Assembly (NCBI RefSeq): GCF_030505615.1
Contig: NZ_CP129992.1
Location: forward strand, 124,001 to 188,000
Reading direction: 5' to 3'
DNA: 64,000 nt
Source of the DNA: Salinibaculum rarum
GTDB lineage: Archaea > Halobacteriota > Halobacteria > Halobacteriales > Haloarculaceae
The translations under genes and the position numbers were made by a program. The notes beneath the pieces are model-generated. The model searched no databases. It saw only the letters and a program-made list of their open reading frames with translations, and was not told the DNA's origin. Positions 1 through 8,468 of the stretch are shown here, in pieces (the first letter of the stretch is position 1; every line of letters begins with the position of its first letter).

Positions 1-2619
1 CTGCTGAAGGCGCTCAGAAGCTCCGAATACGACCCGGCCGTCGACTGGTCGGAGGTCGACGACGACGAACTCGAAGACCAGTGGCTCGAACGCCCGACAC
101 CTGACCGCCCGTACGCCATCTTCGAGGCGTTCGAACGCGGCTACACCGTCGAGGAAATCAACGACCTCACCGAGATTCGGGAGTGGTACCTCGAACGCTA
201 CGAGCGCATCGCCGACGCCGCCGTCGCCGCCGCAGAGGGTGACTTCGAGACGGCCGCCTCCAGTGGCTTTACCGACCACGAAATCACCGCACTGGCCGGT
301 GGCGACTTCGACGACACCCACGCCTCCTGGCTCCCGGACCGCCTGCTCGACGAACGCGGCGCAGTCGAGGGCGACGAAGTACCGCCACAGACCGACGGTG
401 GCGTCGAGAGCGAGGCGACGGACGCGTCCTCGGAGCCTCGGTCCGACGGTGGCACCGCGGCAACCGTCGACACTGTCGACGAGGCGACGGTCGACCGCGA
501 CTTCAAACTGGTCGACACCTGTGCCGGCGAGTTCGCCGCGACGACGCCGTACTACTACTCTACGCGTGACCCCGTTTCGGAGTTGCACCGCGACGAACTC
601 CGCGTCGACCGCGACATCGAGAGCGTCGTCGTCGTCGGCGGTGGTCCCATCCGCATCGGGCAGGGCGTGGAGTTCGACTACTGTTCGGTCCACGCCGTCA
701 ACGCCCTCCAGGAGATGGGCATCGACGCACACGTCATCAACAACAACCCCGAAACGGTCTCGACTGACTACGACACCTCCGACGGCCTCTTCTTCGAGCC
801 GGTTACCGCCGAGGAGGTCGCAGACGTCGTCGAGTCGGTCAACGCCGACGGCGTGATGGTCCAGTTCGGTGGGCAGACCTCCGTCGACGTGGGCGACCCA
901 CTGGAGACGGAACTGGCGCGCCGTGACCTCGACTGTGAGATTATGGGAACCTCCGTCGACGCGATGGACCTCGCGGAGGACCGCAACCGGTTCAACAAAC
1001 TGATGGACGAACTCGGTATCTCCCAGGCCGAGGGTGGCACTGCCACCAGCGAGGCGGAAGCCCTCGAACTCGCCCACGACATCGGCTATCCCGTGCTCGT
1101 CCGTCCGTCCTACGTCCTCGGTGGGCGTGCGATGGAAGTCGTCTACAACGACGACGACCTGAAGACCTACATCGAGGAGGCCGTCCGCGTGAGTCCGGAC
1201 AAGCCGATTCTCGTCGACGAGTTCCTCGCCGACGCCGTGGAACTGGACGTCGACGCCGTTTCGGACGGCGAGAACGTCCTCATCGGCGGCGTGATGGAAC
1301 ACATCGAAACTGCCGGGGTCCACTCCGGGGACTCGGCGTGTATGATTCCGCCACGCTCGCTCGGCCGTGACGTGAACCGCCGCGTGCGCGAAGTCGTCGA
1401 GGACATCGCGACCGCACTCGACACCGTCGGTCTGCTGAACGTCCAACTCGCTGTCCGTGACGGCGAAGTGTTCGTCCTGGAGGCGAACCCACGCTCCTCG
1501 CGAACGGTACCGTTCGTCTCGAAGGCGACGGGCGTTCCGATTGCCAAAGTGGCCGCGAAGGTCATGGCGGGCGCCACGCTCGAAGAGCTGGACTACGAAG
1601 AGCAGATTCCCGAGCAGGTCAGCGTGAAGGAAGTCGTCCTGCCGTTCGACCGCCTGCCGGGGTCGGACCCGCGTCTCGGTCCGGAGATGAAATCCACCGG
1701 CGAAGTGATGGGCACGGCCGACTCCTTTGGCAAGGCCTACCAGAAAGCCCAGATGAGCGTCGGCAAGGCGATTCCGCTGGACGGAACCGCCATCGTCGAT
1801 ATGCCCGTCGCCGGCTTCGAGGAGTTCTTCGACGTCCAGACGCTGGACGACTACGAGGACGAAGCGGCCATCAAGGAAGCGCTTCACGCGGGCGATATCG
1901 ACCTCGTACTCTCGCGGAACCGCGACGTTCTCGAAGTCTGCGTCGAGGAGAGCATTACCTACTTCTCGACCATCGAGAGCGCCCAGGCCGCACTGGAGGC
2001 TATCCGTCACTCCGACGAGCCACTCGACGTGGAGTCGGTCGGCGACCGTCCGAAACTCCAGGAGTACTGGGGCCAGCCCAAGGAACGCGAAGACCTCCGC
2101 AGCCAGATTGCGACGCTGCGCGACATCGCGAGCGAGGGCTACCTCGACGCACTTGCCGGCGAAGAAAGCGAAGACGTGGTTGCGGCACTCGACACCGTCC
2201 TCGGAACCATCGACAGTTCCGTGCTCCTGCTTGGCTCTGCCCCGGACGACGAACTCGCAGGGCTCGAAGCACGCCTGGACGACTTCGGGTACAACGCCAA
2301 CGTCGCTGCGGCCCTGCCCGGCGAGGGCGACGACACCACCGCGACGTACATGATGCTCTCGAAGTTCTCCATCCTCGTCGACCGCGACCCGTCGACGCGC
2401 CTGACGGAAGTCGAGACGGCGAAAGCACACAACGACATCCTCGCCCGTCTGGTCCCGGCCGACGTCGAACGCCAGGAGACCCACCTGCTTGGCGGCCACG
2501 AGGCAGAGGACGCCGACCACATCCGGTCGTTCGAGTTCGAGGACAGCCCCGACGAAGTGCTCGACGACGCTATCGAGTGGGCCGAAGACGTCGTCGAACG
2601 CCGCGAATCGGGCCAGTAG
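1..2619 (+). CDS. carB: Carbamoyl-phosphate synthase large subunit, 5' end outside window
   Basis: Makes carbamoyl phosphate from ammonia, bicarbonate and two ATP, for pyrimidines and arginine. The frame is already open at base 1; 872 residues are visible against about 1070 in full-length CarB, so roughly 200 N-terminal residues are missing. A Gly/Ser/Glu-rich acidic stretch (about residues 130-165) precedes the second synthetase half, whose ATP-grasp signature (YPVLVRPSYVLGGRAMEVV) lies near residue 365 of the visible part. The last 130 residues resemble the MGS-like allosteric domain. It is convergent with carA rather than in a carAB operon. A T-tract follows the stop. Confidence 0.95.
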   Translation: MLKALRSSEYDPAVDWSEVDDDELEDQWLERPTPDRPYAIFEAFERGYTVEEINDLTEIREWYLERYERIADAAVAAAEGDFETAASSGFTDHEITALAGGDFDDTHASWLPDRLLDERGAVEGDEVPPQTDGGVESEATDASSEPRSDGGTAATVDTVDEATVDRDFKLVDTCAGEFAATTPYYYSTRDPVSELHRDELRVDRDIESVVVVGGGPIRIGQGVEFDYCSVHAVNALQEMGIDAHVINNNPETVSTDYDTSDGLFFEPVTAEEVADVVESVNADGVMVQFGGQTSVDVGDPLETELARRDLDCEIMGTSVDAMDLAEDRNRFNKLMDELGISQAEGGTATSEAEALELAHDIGYPVLVRPSYVLGGRAMEVVYNDDDLKTYIEEAVRVSPDKPILVDEFLADAVELDVDAVSDGENVLIGGVMEHIETAGVHSGDSACMIPPRSLGRDVNRRVREVVEDIATALDTVGLLNVQLAVRDGEVFVLEANPRSSRTVPFVSKATGVPIAKVAAKVMAGATLEELDYEEQIPEQVSVKEVVLPFDRLPGSDPRLGPEMKSTGEVMGTADSFGKAYQKAQMSVGKAIPLDGTAIVDMPVAGFEEFFDVQTLDDYEDEAAIKEALHAGDIDLVLSRNRDVLEVCVEESITYFSTIESAQAALEAIRHSDEPLDVESVGDRPKLQEYWGQPKEREDLRSQIATLRDIASEGYLDALAGEESEDVVAALDTVLGTIDSSVLLLGSAPDDELAGLEARLDDFGYNANVAAALPGEGDDTTATYMMLSKFSILVDRDPSTRLTEVETAKAHNDILARLVPADVERQETHLLGGHEAEDADHIRSFEFEDSPDEVLDDAIEWAEDVVERRESGQ

Positions 2620-2660
2620 GCGTCCGTCGGCGACAGTCCGGCGACCGTACTAACGGACCG

Positions 2661-2669
2661 ATTTTTTCA
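2661..2669 (+). terminator. T-tract after carB
   Basis: A run of six T (2662-2667) lies 42 nt after the carB stop in otherwise GC-rich DNA. Archaeal RNA polymerase terminates at such oligo-T stretches, so this is a plausible carB terminator. No strong hairpin is needed or seen. Confidence 0.45.
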
Positions 2670-2701
2670 CGACGCGTCGATACAACCGAAACCGGCGACA
2701 G

Positions 2702-2833
2702 TCAGAGTTCGCTCTGGACGTCGAGTGCGTTCATCTCGTCGACCTCGCCGCTGGTTTCCTGACTCTTCGTCGTTTGCGCTTCGAGACCCGGATTCTGAGA
2801 ACGCCACAGGCTGCCAGAAAGATAGTTTGTGAA
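2702..2833 (-). other. Coding-like fragment without a start codon
   Basis: On the minus strand an open stretch of about 44 codons ends at a TGA (2702-2704) in the carB-carA gap. Its last 25 codons show strong haloarchaeal codon bias (GAG, GTC, GAC, CTC) and encode an acidic tail ending SGEVDEMNALDVQSEL. The only ATG leaves 10 residues, and an in-frame stop lies just upstream. It may be the decayed 3' end of a lost gene or a short peptide with an unusual start. No function can be given. Confidence 0.2.
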
Positions 2834-2862
2834 TCAGTCAGGCGGAAAACGCGCCGAGTTAC

Positions 2863-3909
2863 TTACTCTTCGGCCAGCGCGAGCACGTCGTCGAAGAAGT
2901 CGAGCGAGTCGTTCGGCCCGGGGTTGGCTTCGGGGTGGTACTGGCGGGTGATGATGCCCAGTTCGTCGTTTTCCAGTCCTTCGGGCGTGTCGTCGTTGAC
3001 GTTGACCTGCGTGATGTCGAGTTTGTCACCGGGGTCTGCGACGGTGTAGCCGTGGTTCTGTGTCGTCATCACGACGCGGTCGGTCCGCAGGTCACGCACC
3101 GGCTGGTTGACGCCGCGGTGACCGAACTCCATTTTCGTGGTTCGCCCGCCCAGCGCGTTGGCGACGACCTGCTGGCCGAGACAGATCCCTGCGAGTGGTA
3201 CCTCGCCGACGTACTCTTCGACGATGGCGCCGGCCTGCTCGAAGTTCTCGGGGTCGCCGGGACCGTTGGAGATAAAGAGGAGGTCCGGGTCGATAGCCTC
3301 GATGTCGTCTTCGGTGGCATCGTAGGGCAGTTGGTGGACGACGGCGTCGCGCTCGACCAGCGATGATGCAATCGAGCCCTTCGCACCGCAGTCGACCAGC
3401 GCGACCGTCTTGCCGTCGCCGTCCTCGTTGCTGACGGTGTGTTCGTCGACGGAGACCTGTTTGCCGATGTCGACGTGGTCGGACATGTGCTTGCACTCGT
3501 GAAGTTCGGCGATTGCGTCCTCCTCGGTGGCGTCGGGGCCAGCGGCGATACCACACTTCATCGCGCCCTCGTCGCGGATTTCGGTGACGATGTCGCGGGA
3601 GTCGAGGTGGTCGACGGCGGGTACACCTTCGGATTCGAGCCACTCGGCCACGTCGTCGGTGAGTTCGCGGGCGACGACGGCGTTGGGCTGGACCTGGTCG
3701 GACTCGAAGCGCTCCTCTCGGACGCCGTAGTTGCCGATGAGCGGATAGGAGAAGGTCAGAACCTGTTCGGCATAGCTGGGGTCGGTGAGACTCTCCTCGT
3801 AGCCCGTGTAGGCTGTCGTGAAGACGATTTCACCGCGCGCGATTCCTGGCGAGCGAGCGCGCGCCTCGATGATGCGTTCACCCTCGATAGCGACGTAGGC
3901 GTCTGTCAT
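2863..3909 (-). CDS. carA: Carbamoyl-phosphate synthase small (glutaminase) subunit
   Basis: Hydrolyses glutamine and channels ammonia to CarB. 348 residues, close to the usual CarA size of 350-380. The N-terminal CPSase small-chain domain occupies roughly residues 1-150. A class I glutamine amidotransferase follows, with the nucleophile in GICLGQQ and the His/Glu dyad in YHPEANPGP. The ATG at 3909 is about 27 nt downstream of a TATA-like box, consistent with a leaderless mRNA. It diverges from an Lrp/AsnC gene, and a palindrome overlaps its start, suggesting control by that regulator. Confidence 0.95.
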   Translation of the reverse strand: MTDAYVAIEGERIIEARARSPGIARGEIVFTTAYTGYEESLTDPSYAEQVLTFSYPLIGNYGVREERFESDQVQPNAVVARELTDDVAEWLESEGVPAVDHLDSRDIVTEIRDEGAMKCGIAAGPDATEEDAIAELHECKHMSDHVDIGKQVSVDEHTVSNEDGDGKTVALVDCGAKGSIASSLVERDAVVHQLPYDATEDDIEAIDPDLLFISNGPGDPENFEQAGAIVEEYVGEVPLAGICLGQQVVANALGGRTTKMEFGHRGVNQPVRDLRTDRVVMTTQNHGYTVADPGDKLDITQVNVNDDTPEGLENDELGIITRQYHPEANPGPNDSLDFFDDVLALAEE

Positions 3910-3922
3910 TACGAGATACGTA
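3910..3922. promoter_or_regulatory. Lrp-type operator half of a pair, overlapping the carA start
   Basis: The 13-mer TACGAGATACGTA is an imperfect palindrome matching 11 of 13 positions of the perfect one at 3962-3974. It abuts the carA ATG, where a leaderless transcript would begin. The two centres are 52 bp apart, about five helical turns, which suits cooperative binding by a dimeric or octameric Lrp protein. Seen in sequence; regulator identity is inferred from the neighbouring gene. Confidence 0.5.
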
Positions 3923-3932
3923 CGAAATGTCC

Positions 3933-3940
3933 GTTGATAA
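3933..3940 (-). promoter_or_regulatory. TATA-like box of carA
   Basis: On the minus strand TTATCAAC lies 24-31 nt upstream of the carA ATG, the spacing expected for a haloarchaeal leaderless promoter. It sits between the two 13-bp palindromes. Confidence 0.5.
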
Positions 3941-3961
3941 GGGTTGCTTTCGAAGGTGAGT

Positions 3962-3974
3962 TACGAAATTCGTA
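3962..3974. promoter_or_regulatory. Perfect 13-bp palindrome, likely Lrp/AsnC operator
   Basis: TACGAA-A-TTCGTA is a perfect 6+1+6 inverted repeat in the carA-lrp gap, 38 bp before the lrp ATG. A degenerate copy lies at 3910-3922. The position fits autoregulation of the Lrp gene and co-regulation of carA. Confidence 0.55.
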
Positions 3975-4011
3975 GCGTTGAAGTGTGGACCCGACGAAGG
4001 CACATATCTCG

Positions 4012-4425
4012 ATGGACGACCTCGACCGGCAGATACTGGACGTGTTGCGCCGGGACGCCAGAACGCCGTATACGGAGATTGCAGACCGCATCGGGACCTC
4101 GGAGGGTACCGTACGCAACCGCGTCGACCAGCTCATCGATGACGGCGTCATCGAGCGGTTTACCGTCTCCACGCAGACGGGCAACGTCAAGGCGATGGTC
4201 GAAATCGGAATCGACGTCAACGCCAAGACGGAGGGGCTGACAGACCGCCTGGCCAGCTGGGACGAGGTCGATTTCGTCTGGCACGTCTCCGGCGAGGAGG
4301 ACATCGTGCTCGTCATCGACGCCGCCGACACGTCGAGTCTGAACGACCTCATCACGCAGGCCCGGGAGTTGCAAGAGGTGGAGTCGACGAAGACGAGGTT
4401 AATCCTCGACGAGTGGCTCGGGTAA
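4012..4425 (+). CDS. Lrp/AsnC family transcriptional regulator
   Basis: 137-residue regulator. The N-terminal winged helix-turn-helix begins MDDLDRQILDVLRRDAR, with the recognition helix around TSEGTVRNRVDQL. The C-terminal RAM/Lrp ligand-binding domain spans about residues 65-137. An in-frame ATG at 3985 would add nine residues without family match, so the ATG at 4012 is preferred. It is transcribed away from carA; two matching palindromes between them suggest it represses or activates carA and itself. The ligand is unknown; glutamine, arginine or a pyrimidine signal would make biological sense but is inference. Confidence 0.9.
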   Translation: MDDLDRQILDVLRRDARTPYTEIADRIGTSEGTVRNRVDQLIDDGVIERFTVSTQTGNVKAMVEIGIDVNAKTEGLTDRLASWDEVDFVWHVSGEEDIVLVIDAADTSSLNDLITQARELQEVESTKTRLILDEWLG

Positions 4426-4492
4426 TCGACAGCGGCGTGACCACCGCCGACAATCGAAGCCGGTTTGAATAGGGTCACCGTTGTGACGAGTA

Positions 4493-5047
4493 ATGAGTGC
4501 GGACGACGAAGTCCACGAGAACGCAGGACAGGACGTTATCGCCGTCGACGCCGACGACAACGAACAGGGTCTGGTCAACCGGCTGGACGCCCACACGGGC
4601 GAAGGCATCCGCCACCGGGCTTTCACCACACTGTTGTTCGACGAGGGCGGCCACATTCTGCTGGCACAGCGCAGCCCCGGCAAGCGCCTGTGGGACACCC
4701 ACTGGGACGGCACCGTCGCCTCCCACCCCGTCGAGGGCCAGACCCAAATCGAAGCGGCCACCGAGCGACTGGAGGAGGAACTCGGCATCACGCCCGACCA
4801 GTACGACGACATGGAGGTCACCGACCGCTTCGAGTACAAACGCTACTACGAGAACGCCGGTGTCGAACACGAAGTCTGTGCCGTGCTGAAGGCCACCCTT
4901 TCTGACACCCGGCTCGAACCGGACCCCGAAGAAGTCGGCGGCGTCATGTGGGTTCCCTACGAGCGGCTGTACCACAATCCCAAGTGGTACCGCCAGCTCC
5001 GACTCTGCCCCTGGTTCGAGATTGCGATGCGGCGCGACTTCGAGTAG
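4493..5047 (+). CDS. idi: Isopentenyl-diphosphate delta-isomerase, type 1
   Basis: Interconverts IPP and DMAPP for isoprenoid (archaeal lipid, carotenoid, quinone) synthesis. 184 residues, the normal type 1 size. The NUDIX-like fold is evident: LLAQRSPGKRLWDTHWDG contains the substrate and metal region, followed by a NUDIX helix (ERLEEELGI) and the YKRYYENAG and EHEVCAV segments. The ATG lies about 25 nt after a TATA-like TTTGAATA. It is monocistronic and followed by a T-tract. The next isoprenoid gene, idsA, is 42 kb away. Confidence 0.95.
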   Translation: MSADDEVHENAGQDVIAVDADDNEQGLVNRLDAHTGEGIRHRAFTTLLFDEGGHILLAQRSPGKRLWDTHWDGTVASHPVEGQTQIEAATERLEEELGITPDQYDDMEVTDRFEYKRYYENAGVEHEVCAVLKATLSDTRLEPDPEEVGGVMWVPYERLYHNPKWYRQLRLCPWFEIAMRRDFE

Positions 5048-5050
5048 CGA

Positions 5051-5060
5051 CTTCTTTTTT
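5051..5060 (+). terminator. T-tract after idi
   Basis: CTTC followed by six T lies within 15 nt of the idi stop, before the convergent kinase gene. This is a likely archaeal oligo-T terminator. Confidence 0.45.
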
Positions 5061-5088
5061 CGAGCTCGCGGGCAGTCTGTGGCCTGTT

Positions 5089-6795
5089 CTACTCGCGTGC
5101 GTCAGCCGTCTGACCAGCCTCGCTCTGGGCGCGCGGGAGACGGACGCTGACGGTCGTGCCCGCCGGCGTCGTCTGGAAGGAAAGGGAGCCGCCGTTGTGC
5201 TCGACGACCCAGTTTGCCAGCCACAGCCCGACGCCGCTTGCGTGTTCCAGCGGTGTTTCCCGGCCCTCCGCGAGCGCTCGATACTCCTGTTCCTCGATTC
5301 CCGGGCCGTTGTCGCTGACGGTGACGACGACAGTGGCATCGTCGCTGGCGCGCTCGTCGACTGCGAGGGCGACCCGAGGAGTGTCACTGTCGTTGTGTTC
5401 GATGGCGTTGACGACGAGTTCCTCGAAGGCGACGGGCAGCGTCGGGCCGGCCTCGACGAGAAGAGGGGCAGGAAAGGCGAGGTCGATGTCGGCGTCGGGA
5501 TAGTTCCGGCTGGTTCGGTCGAGGTCGGCTGCGAGGTGGTCGGCGAGGTCGAGTGTCCCGTCGGTGTCGGTGTCGAACAGCCGGGAGAGGCGGCCGACCT
5601 TCTCACTGCGTTCGACGACCGTATCGAGAGCCTGGATAGCGGTCCGGAGGCGAGCGCGGGTGTGTTCGTCTTCGATATCGTCGCGTGCGAGGTCGACGTT
5701 CCCGCGGACGACGTTCAGTTCGTTGCGGACGTTGTGCCGGAGGAGCCGATTGAGCACGTCCAGTTGCTGTTCGCGACGGCGCTGGTCGGTCACCTCGCGG
5801 AGGCTCACCAGCCGACCAGAGAGCGTCCCGTAGGCCCGCGAAATCGAGGAGACCTGGATGTCGTAGTAGCGGACCGACCCGCCGGTGTCGAATCGCAACA
5901 GCGACTGCCCGGAGTCGATTGCGTCGGCGAGCGACGGCAGCGCGGTCCCGAGCGACTGACCGAGATGCGACGATTCGGTCGCATCGAGGAGTTGCTCGCC
6001 TGCCGGGTTGGTCTCGATGATGCGGTCGTCCTCGTCGAGGATGTAGAGACAGTCGTCGAGTTCGGTCAGGACCACCTCCCGGCCGAGTTCCCGAACCGCC
6101 GGTGCAATCTGGAGCAGTCGGGTACGGAACATCGCACCGGCGAGGACGACCCCGCTCAGGACGTACGTGAGTCCGCTGGGGTCGATACCGGCTGGAAGCA
6201 ACTCGAAGATGTACAGCGCGTTCCCGGCCATCGAAATCGTGATTGCGAACAAAAGCGCAGTGCTCTGACTCCGATAGAGCTGGTTCGATGCCAGTACCAT
6301 CCGGAAGAGCAGGACTGCGCCAGCGGTGACAAGCAGATACGAGTAGACCTGATGGCCCCAGAACGCCAGGCCAAACTCGAGGACGAGCGTGGTGTACTCC
6401 CCGAGGACGACCTGACTGGCGTCGGTCCAGACGAGCCCGTGGCCGGTGTTTGTCCAGACGAGAAAGACGAACACGGCGGGTTCGACCAGCAACAGGCCGA
6501 GCCGGGAGCGGCTCAACCACTGTTCACGGCCGGTGTACTCGAGGACGACGGCCAGCCAGGCGATCGGAACGATAGTCGAGAAGGTAAACCCGACCTGCGT
6601 CCAGAACCGGAGGGACCCGACGCCCGCCGTGGCGATGGCCAGCCCCTCCGCGACGGCCCAGAAACTCGCCGCGGCGACGAGAATCGTGAGCGGTCGCGCG
6701 CCCGGCTGGTCGCCCTGCAGCCAGGCAAAAAAGCCGACGCCCATCCCGACGACGGCCGCGAGCAACACTATCGGGAGATAGAACAGCTCTGCCAT
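5089..6795 (-). CDS. Membrane sensor histidine kinase (7TM-type sensor, PAS, HATPase)
   Basis: 568 residues. Residues 5-225 hold about seven hydrophobic helices typical of the histidine-kinase N-terminal 7TM sensor. A PAS-like domain follows (about 240-335, ILDEDDRIIETNPAGEQLL). The phospho-acceptor box LLRHNVRNELNVV places His at 354 and has the HNxRN form common in haloarchaea. HATPase motifs follow: NAIEHN (N box, 463-468), SDNGPGIE (G1, about 494-501) and GVGLWLA (G2, about 522). No receiver domain and no adjacent response regulator, so partner and signal are unknown. Confidence 0.9.
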   Translation of the reverse strand: MAELFYLPIVLLAAVVGMGVGFFAWLQGDQPGARPLTILVAAASFWAVAEGLAIATAGVGSLRFWTQVGFTFSTIVPIAWLAVVLEYTGREQWLSRSRLGLLLVEPAVFVFLVWTNTGHGLVWTDASQVVLGEYTTLVLEFGLAFWGHQVYSYLLVTAGAVLLFRMVLASNQLYRSQSTALLFAITISMAGNALYIFELLPAGIDPSGLTYVLSGVVLAGAMFRTRLLQIAPAVRELGREVVLTELDDCLYILDEDDRIIETNPAGEQLLDATESSHLGQSLGTALPSLADAIDSGQSLLRFDTGGSVRYYDIQVSSISRAYGTLSGRLVSLREVTDQRRREQQLDVLNRLLRHNVRNELNVVRGNVDLARDDIEDEHTRARLRTAIQALDTVVERSEKVGRLSRLFDTDTDGTLDLADHLAADLDRTSRNYPDADIDLAFPAPLLVEAGPTLPVAFEELVVNAIEHNDSDTPRVALAVDERASDDATVVVTVSDNGPGIEEQEYRALAEGRETPLEHASGVGLWLANWVVEHNGGSLSFQTTPAGTTVSVRLPRAQSEAGQTADARE

Positions 6796-6869
6796 CGCCT
6801 CTCACCCGCTCCAACGGGACACTCGTTTAAATATTCCAGTCCCGGCGTGGTCGCCCTGTGAGTGGCTGT

Positions 6870-7208
6870 TCATGACGAGCGCGCGCGGACGGCAGCCCAG
6901 ACGGCCACCACACCGAGCAGGAAGGCAGGAATCAGCGGCAAGACGAGATAGGCGTCCCGGAGTGTCAGGCCAATCGAACGCACGAGCGACTGGGCCTCCG
7001 GGAGATAGAGCAGGGCAATCGGAACGACGAGGAAGGCAAAGACGATGACGCCGACGAGCAGCCAGCCGTGCCAGCCGAAGTTGCCGTCGGTCGGTCGCGC
7101 CTGCGTCGGCGGCGAGGACCGGGGCTGGTGGACGTACCCCTCGTCGCTGCTCTCGCTGTCGTCATCGTCGTCGGGTGCATCCGAGGCCGTCACCCCGTTG
7201 CCTGTCAT
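6870..7208 (-). CDS. Small two-helix membrane protein, function unknown
   Basis: 112 residues from the ATG at 7208 (MTGNGVTAS). The first 50 residues are acidic and proline-rich, probably disordered. Two hydrophobic segments follow (WLLVGVIVFAFLVVPIALLY and the C-terminal LPLIPAFLLGVVAVWAAV). A longer reading frame upstream overlaps the dehydrogenase gene in another frame and is not credible. It ends 75 nt upstream of the kinase gene on the same strand. I do not recognise a family. Confidence 0.65.
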   Translation of the reverse strand: MTGNGVTASDAPDDDDDSESSDEGYVHQPRSSPPTQARPTDGNFGWHGWLLVGVIVFAFLVVPIALLYLPEAQSLVRSIGLTLRDAYLVLPLIPAFLLGVVAVWAAVRARSS

Positions 7209-7288
7209 TGGTCTATGTCGCTGCCACTGTCGCAAAACGCTGTCGTTCTCGAAAACTACACGAACCGCCTGCTGTGGGGCGCTGCCCG

Positions 7289-8338
7289 CTACAGTTCGCT
7301 GTCGGGGATGACGACGACTTTCCCGAAGCCTTCCCGCTCCTCGATAATCTCGTGGGCGCGGTCGGCCTCGCTCATCGGCAGCGTCTCCCGGATGCGGGGC
7401 TCGAACTCGCCGTCCCAGACCAGTTCGAGCACGTCGTCGACTTCGCCGGGCGTGCCCATCGTCGAGCCGTAAATCTCCAGTTGATTCCAGAAGATGTTGT
7501 TGATGTCCGTCTCGGGGTCGCCGCCCGTGGTCGCACCGCAGGTGACGACGCGGCCGCCCTTCGCGAGACTGTCTAGAGAGTCTTGCCACGTCGCCTTGCC
7601 GATGTGGTCGACGACCACATCGACGCCGCGCTCGTCGGTCGCCTCGTCGATGGCCTCGGCGAAGTCGTTCTCGTCGTAGTTGATAGTGTGGTCCGCGCCG
7701 ATGTCCGCGGCGTATTCGAGTTTCTCGTCGGTACTGGCGGTGGCGTACACCTCGGCACCGAGGTAATCGGCAATCTGGACCGCGGCGTGACCGACGCCAC
7801 CGCTGGCGCCGAGAACGAGAATCGACTCGCCGGGCTGGAGGTCCGCACGCGTGACGAGCATCCGCCAGGCCGTCTGGAAGACGAGCGGCGCCGCGGCCGC
7901 GACCTCCCAGTCGACGCCCTCCGGTACCGGGACGAGATTCTCGGCGGGCACCGCCGCCAGTTCGCTGTGGACGCCGCGGACGTGTTCGCCGAGAATCTGG
8001 AAGTCCTCACAGAGGGTCGGGTCGCCGTCCCGGCAGAACTCACAGTGGCCACACGCCAGTCCCGCAGAGACCGCGACACGGTCGCCGGGTTCGAGTCGCT
8101 CGACGTCGTCGCCGACTTCCTCGACAACACCCGCGGCGTCGCTGCCGGGGATGTGGGGCATCTCCAGGTCGAGTCGCTGGAGCGCGCCCAGCCCCATCCG
8201 TGTGAACACGTCGAGGTGGTTCAGCGCGCCGGCTTTGACGTCGACGAGCACCTCGTCGCGGTCGATATCCGGGTCGTCGAAGTCGCCGTATTCGAGCACG
8301 TCTCTGCGGCCGTGTTCCGAAAATTGGACTGCTTTCAT
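7289..8338 (-). CDS. Zinc-type medium-chain alcohol dehydrogenase / quinone reductase
   Basis: NAD(P)-dependent MDR oxidoreductase of 349 residues. The catalytic domain carries PHIPGSDAAG, then the structural-zinc cysteine loop CGHCEFCRDGDPTLC. The Rossmann glycine motif is GASGGVGHAAVQ near residue 170. The start MKAVQFSEHG is the family N-terminus; an upstream in-frame extension of about 84 residues is low-complexity and lies over the neighbouring promoter, so it is rejected. Substrate is not predictable. It diverges from moaB. Confidence 0.88.
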   Translation of the reverse strand: MKAVQFSEHGRRDVLEYGDFDDPDIDRDEVLVDVKAGALNHLDVFTRMGLGALQRLDLEMPHIPGSDAAGVVEEVGDDVERLEPGDRVAVSAGLACGHCEFCRDGDPTLCEDFQILGEHVRGVHSELAAVPAENLVPVPEGVDWEVAAAAPLVFQTAWRMLVTRADLQPGESILVLGASGGVGHAAVQIADYLGAEVYATASTDEKLEYAADIGADHTINYDENDFAEAIDEATDERGVDVVVDHIGKATWQDSLDSLAKGGRVVTCGATTGGDPETDINNIFWNQLEIYGSTMGTPGEVDDVLELVWDGEFEPRIRETLPMSEADRAHEIIEEREGFGKVVVIPDSEL

Positions 8339-8468
8339 ACACGAGTAATCAAGCGGCCCTGAAAAAACAATGGTGGTACAACGTTCGTCTGCCGGTACAT
8401 CGACAGTCGACGAACGATTCCGGAGCGCCAGGGTCGAACTTTTAGCCCGTGAGACCCCACTCCGGCGT

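Noticed and set aside
4948..6861. 637-codon open frame on the plus strand opposite the histidine kinase
   Set aside because: High GC and codon bias create long antisense frames; the minus strand has clear kinase motifs, and the antisense product has no family features.
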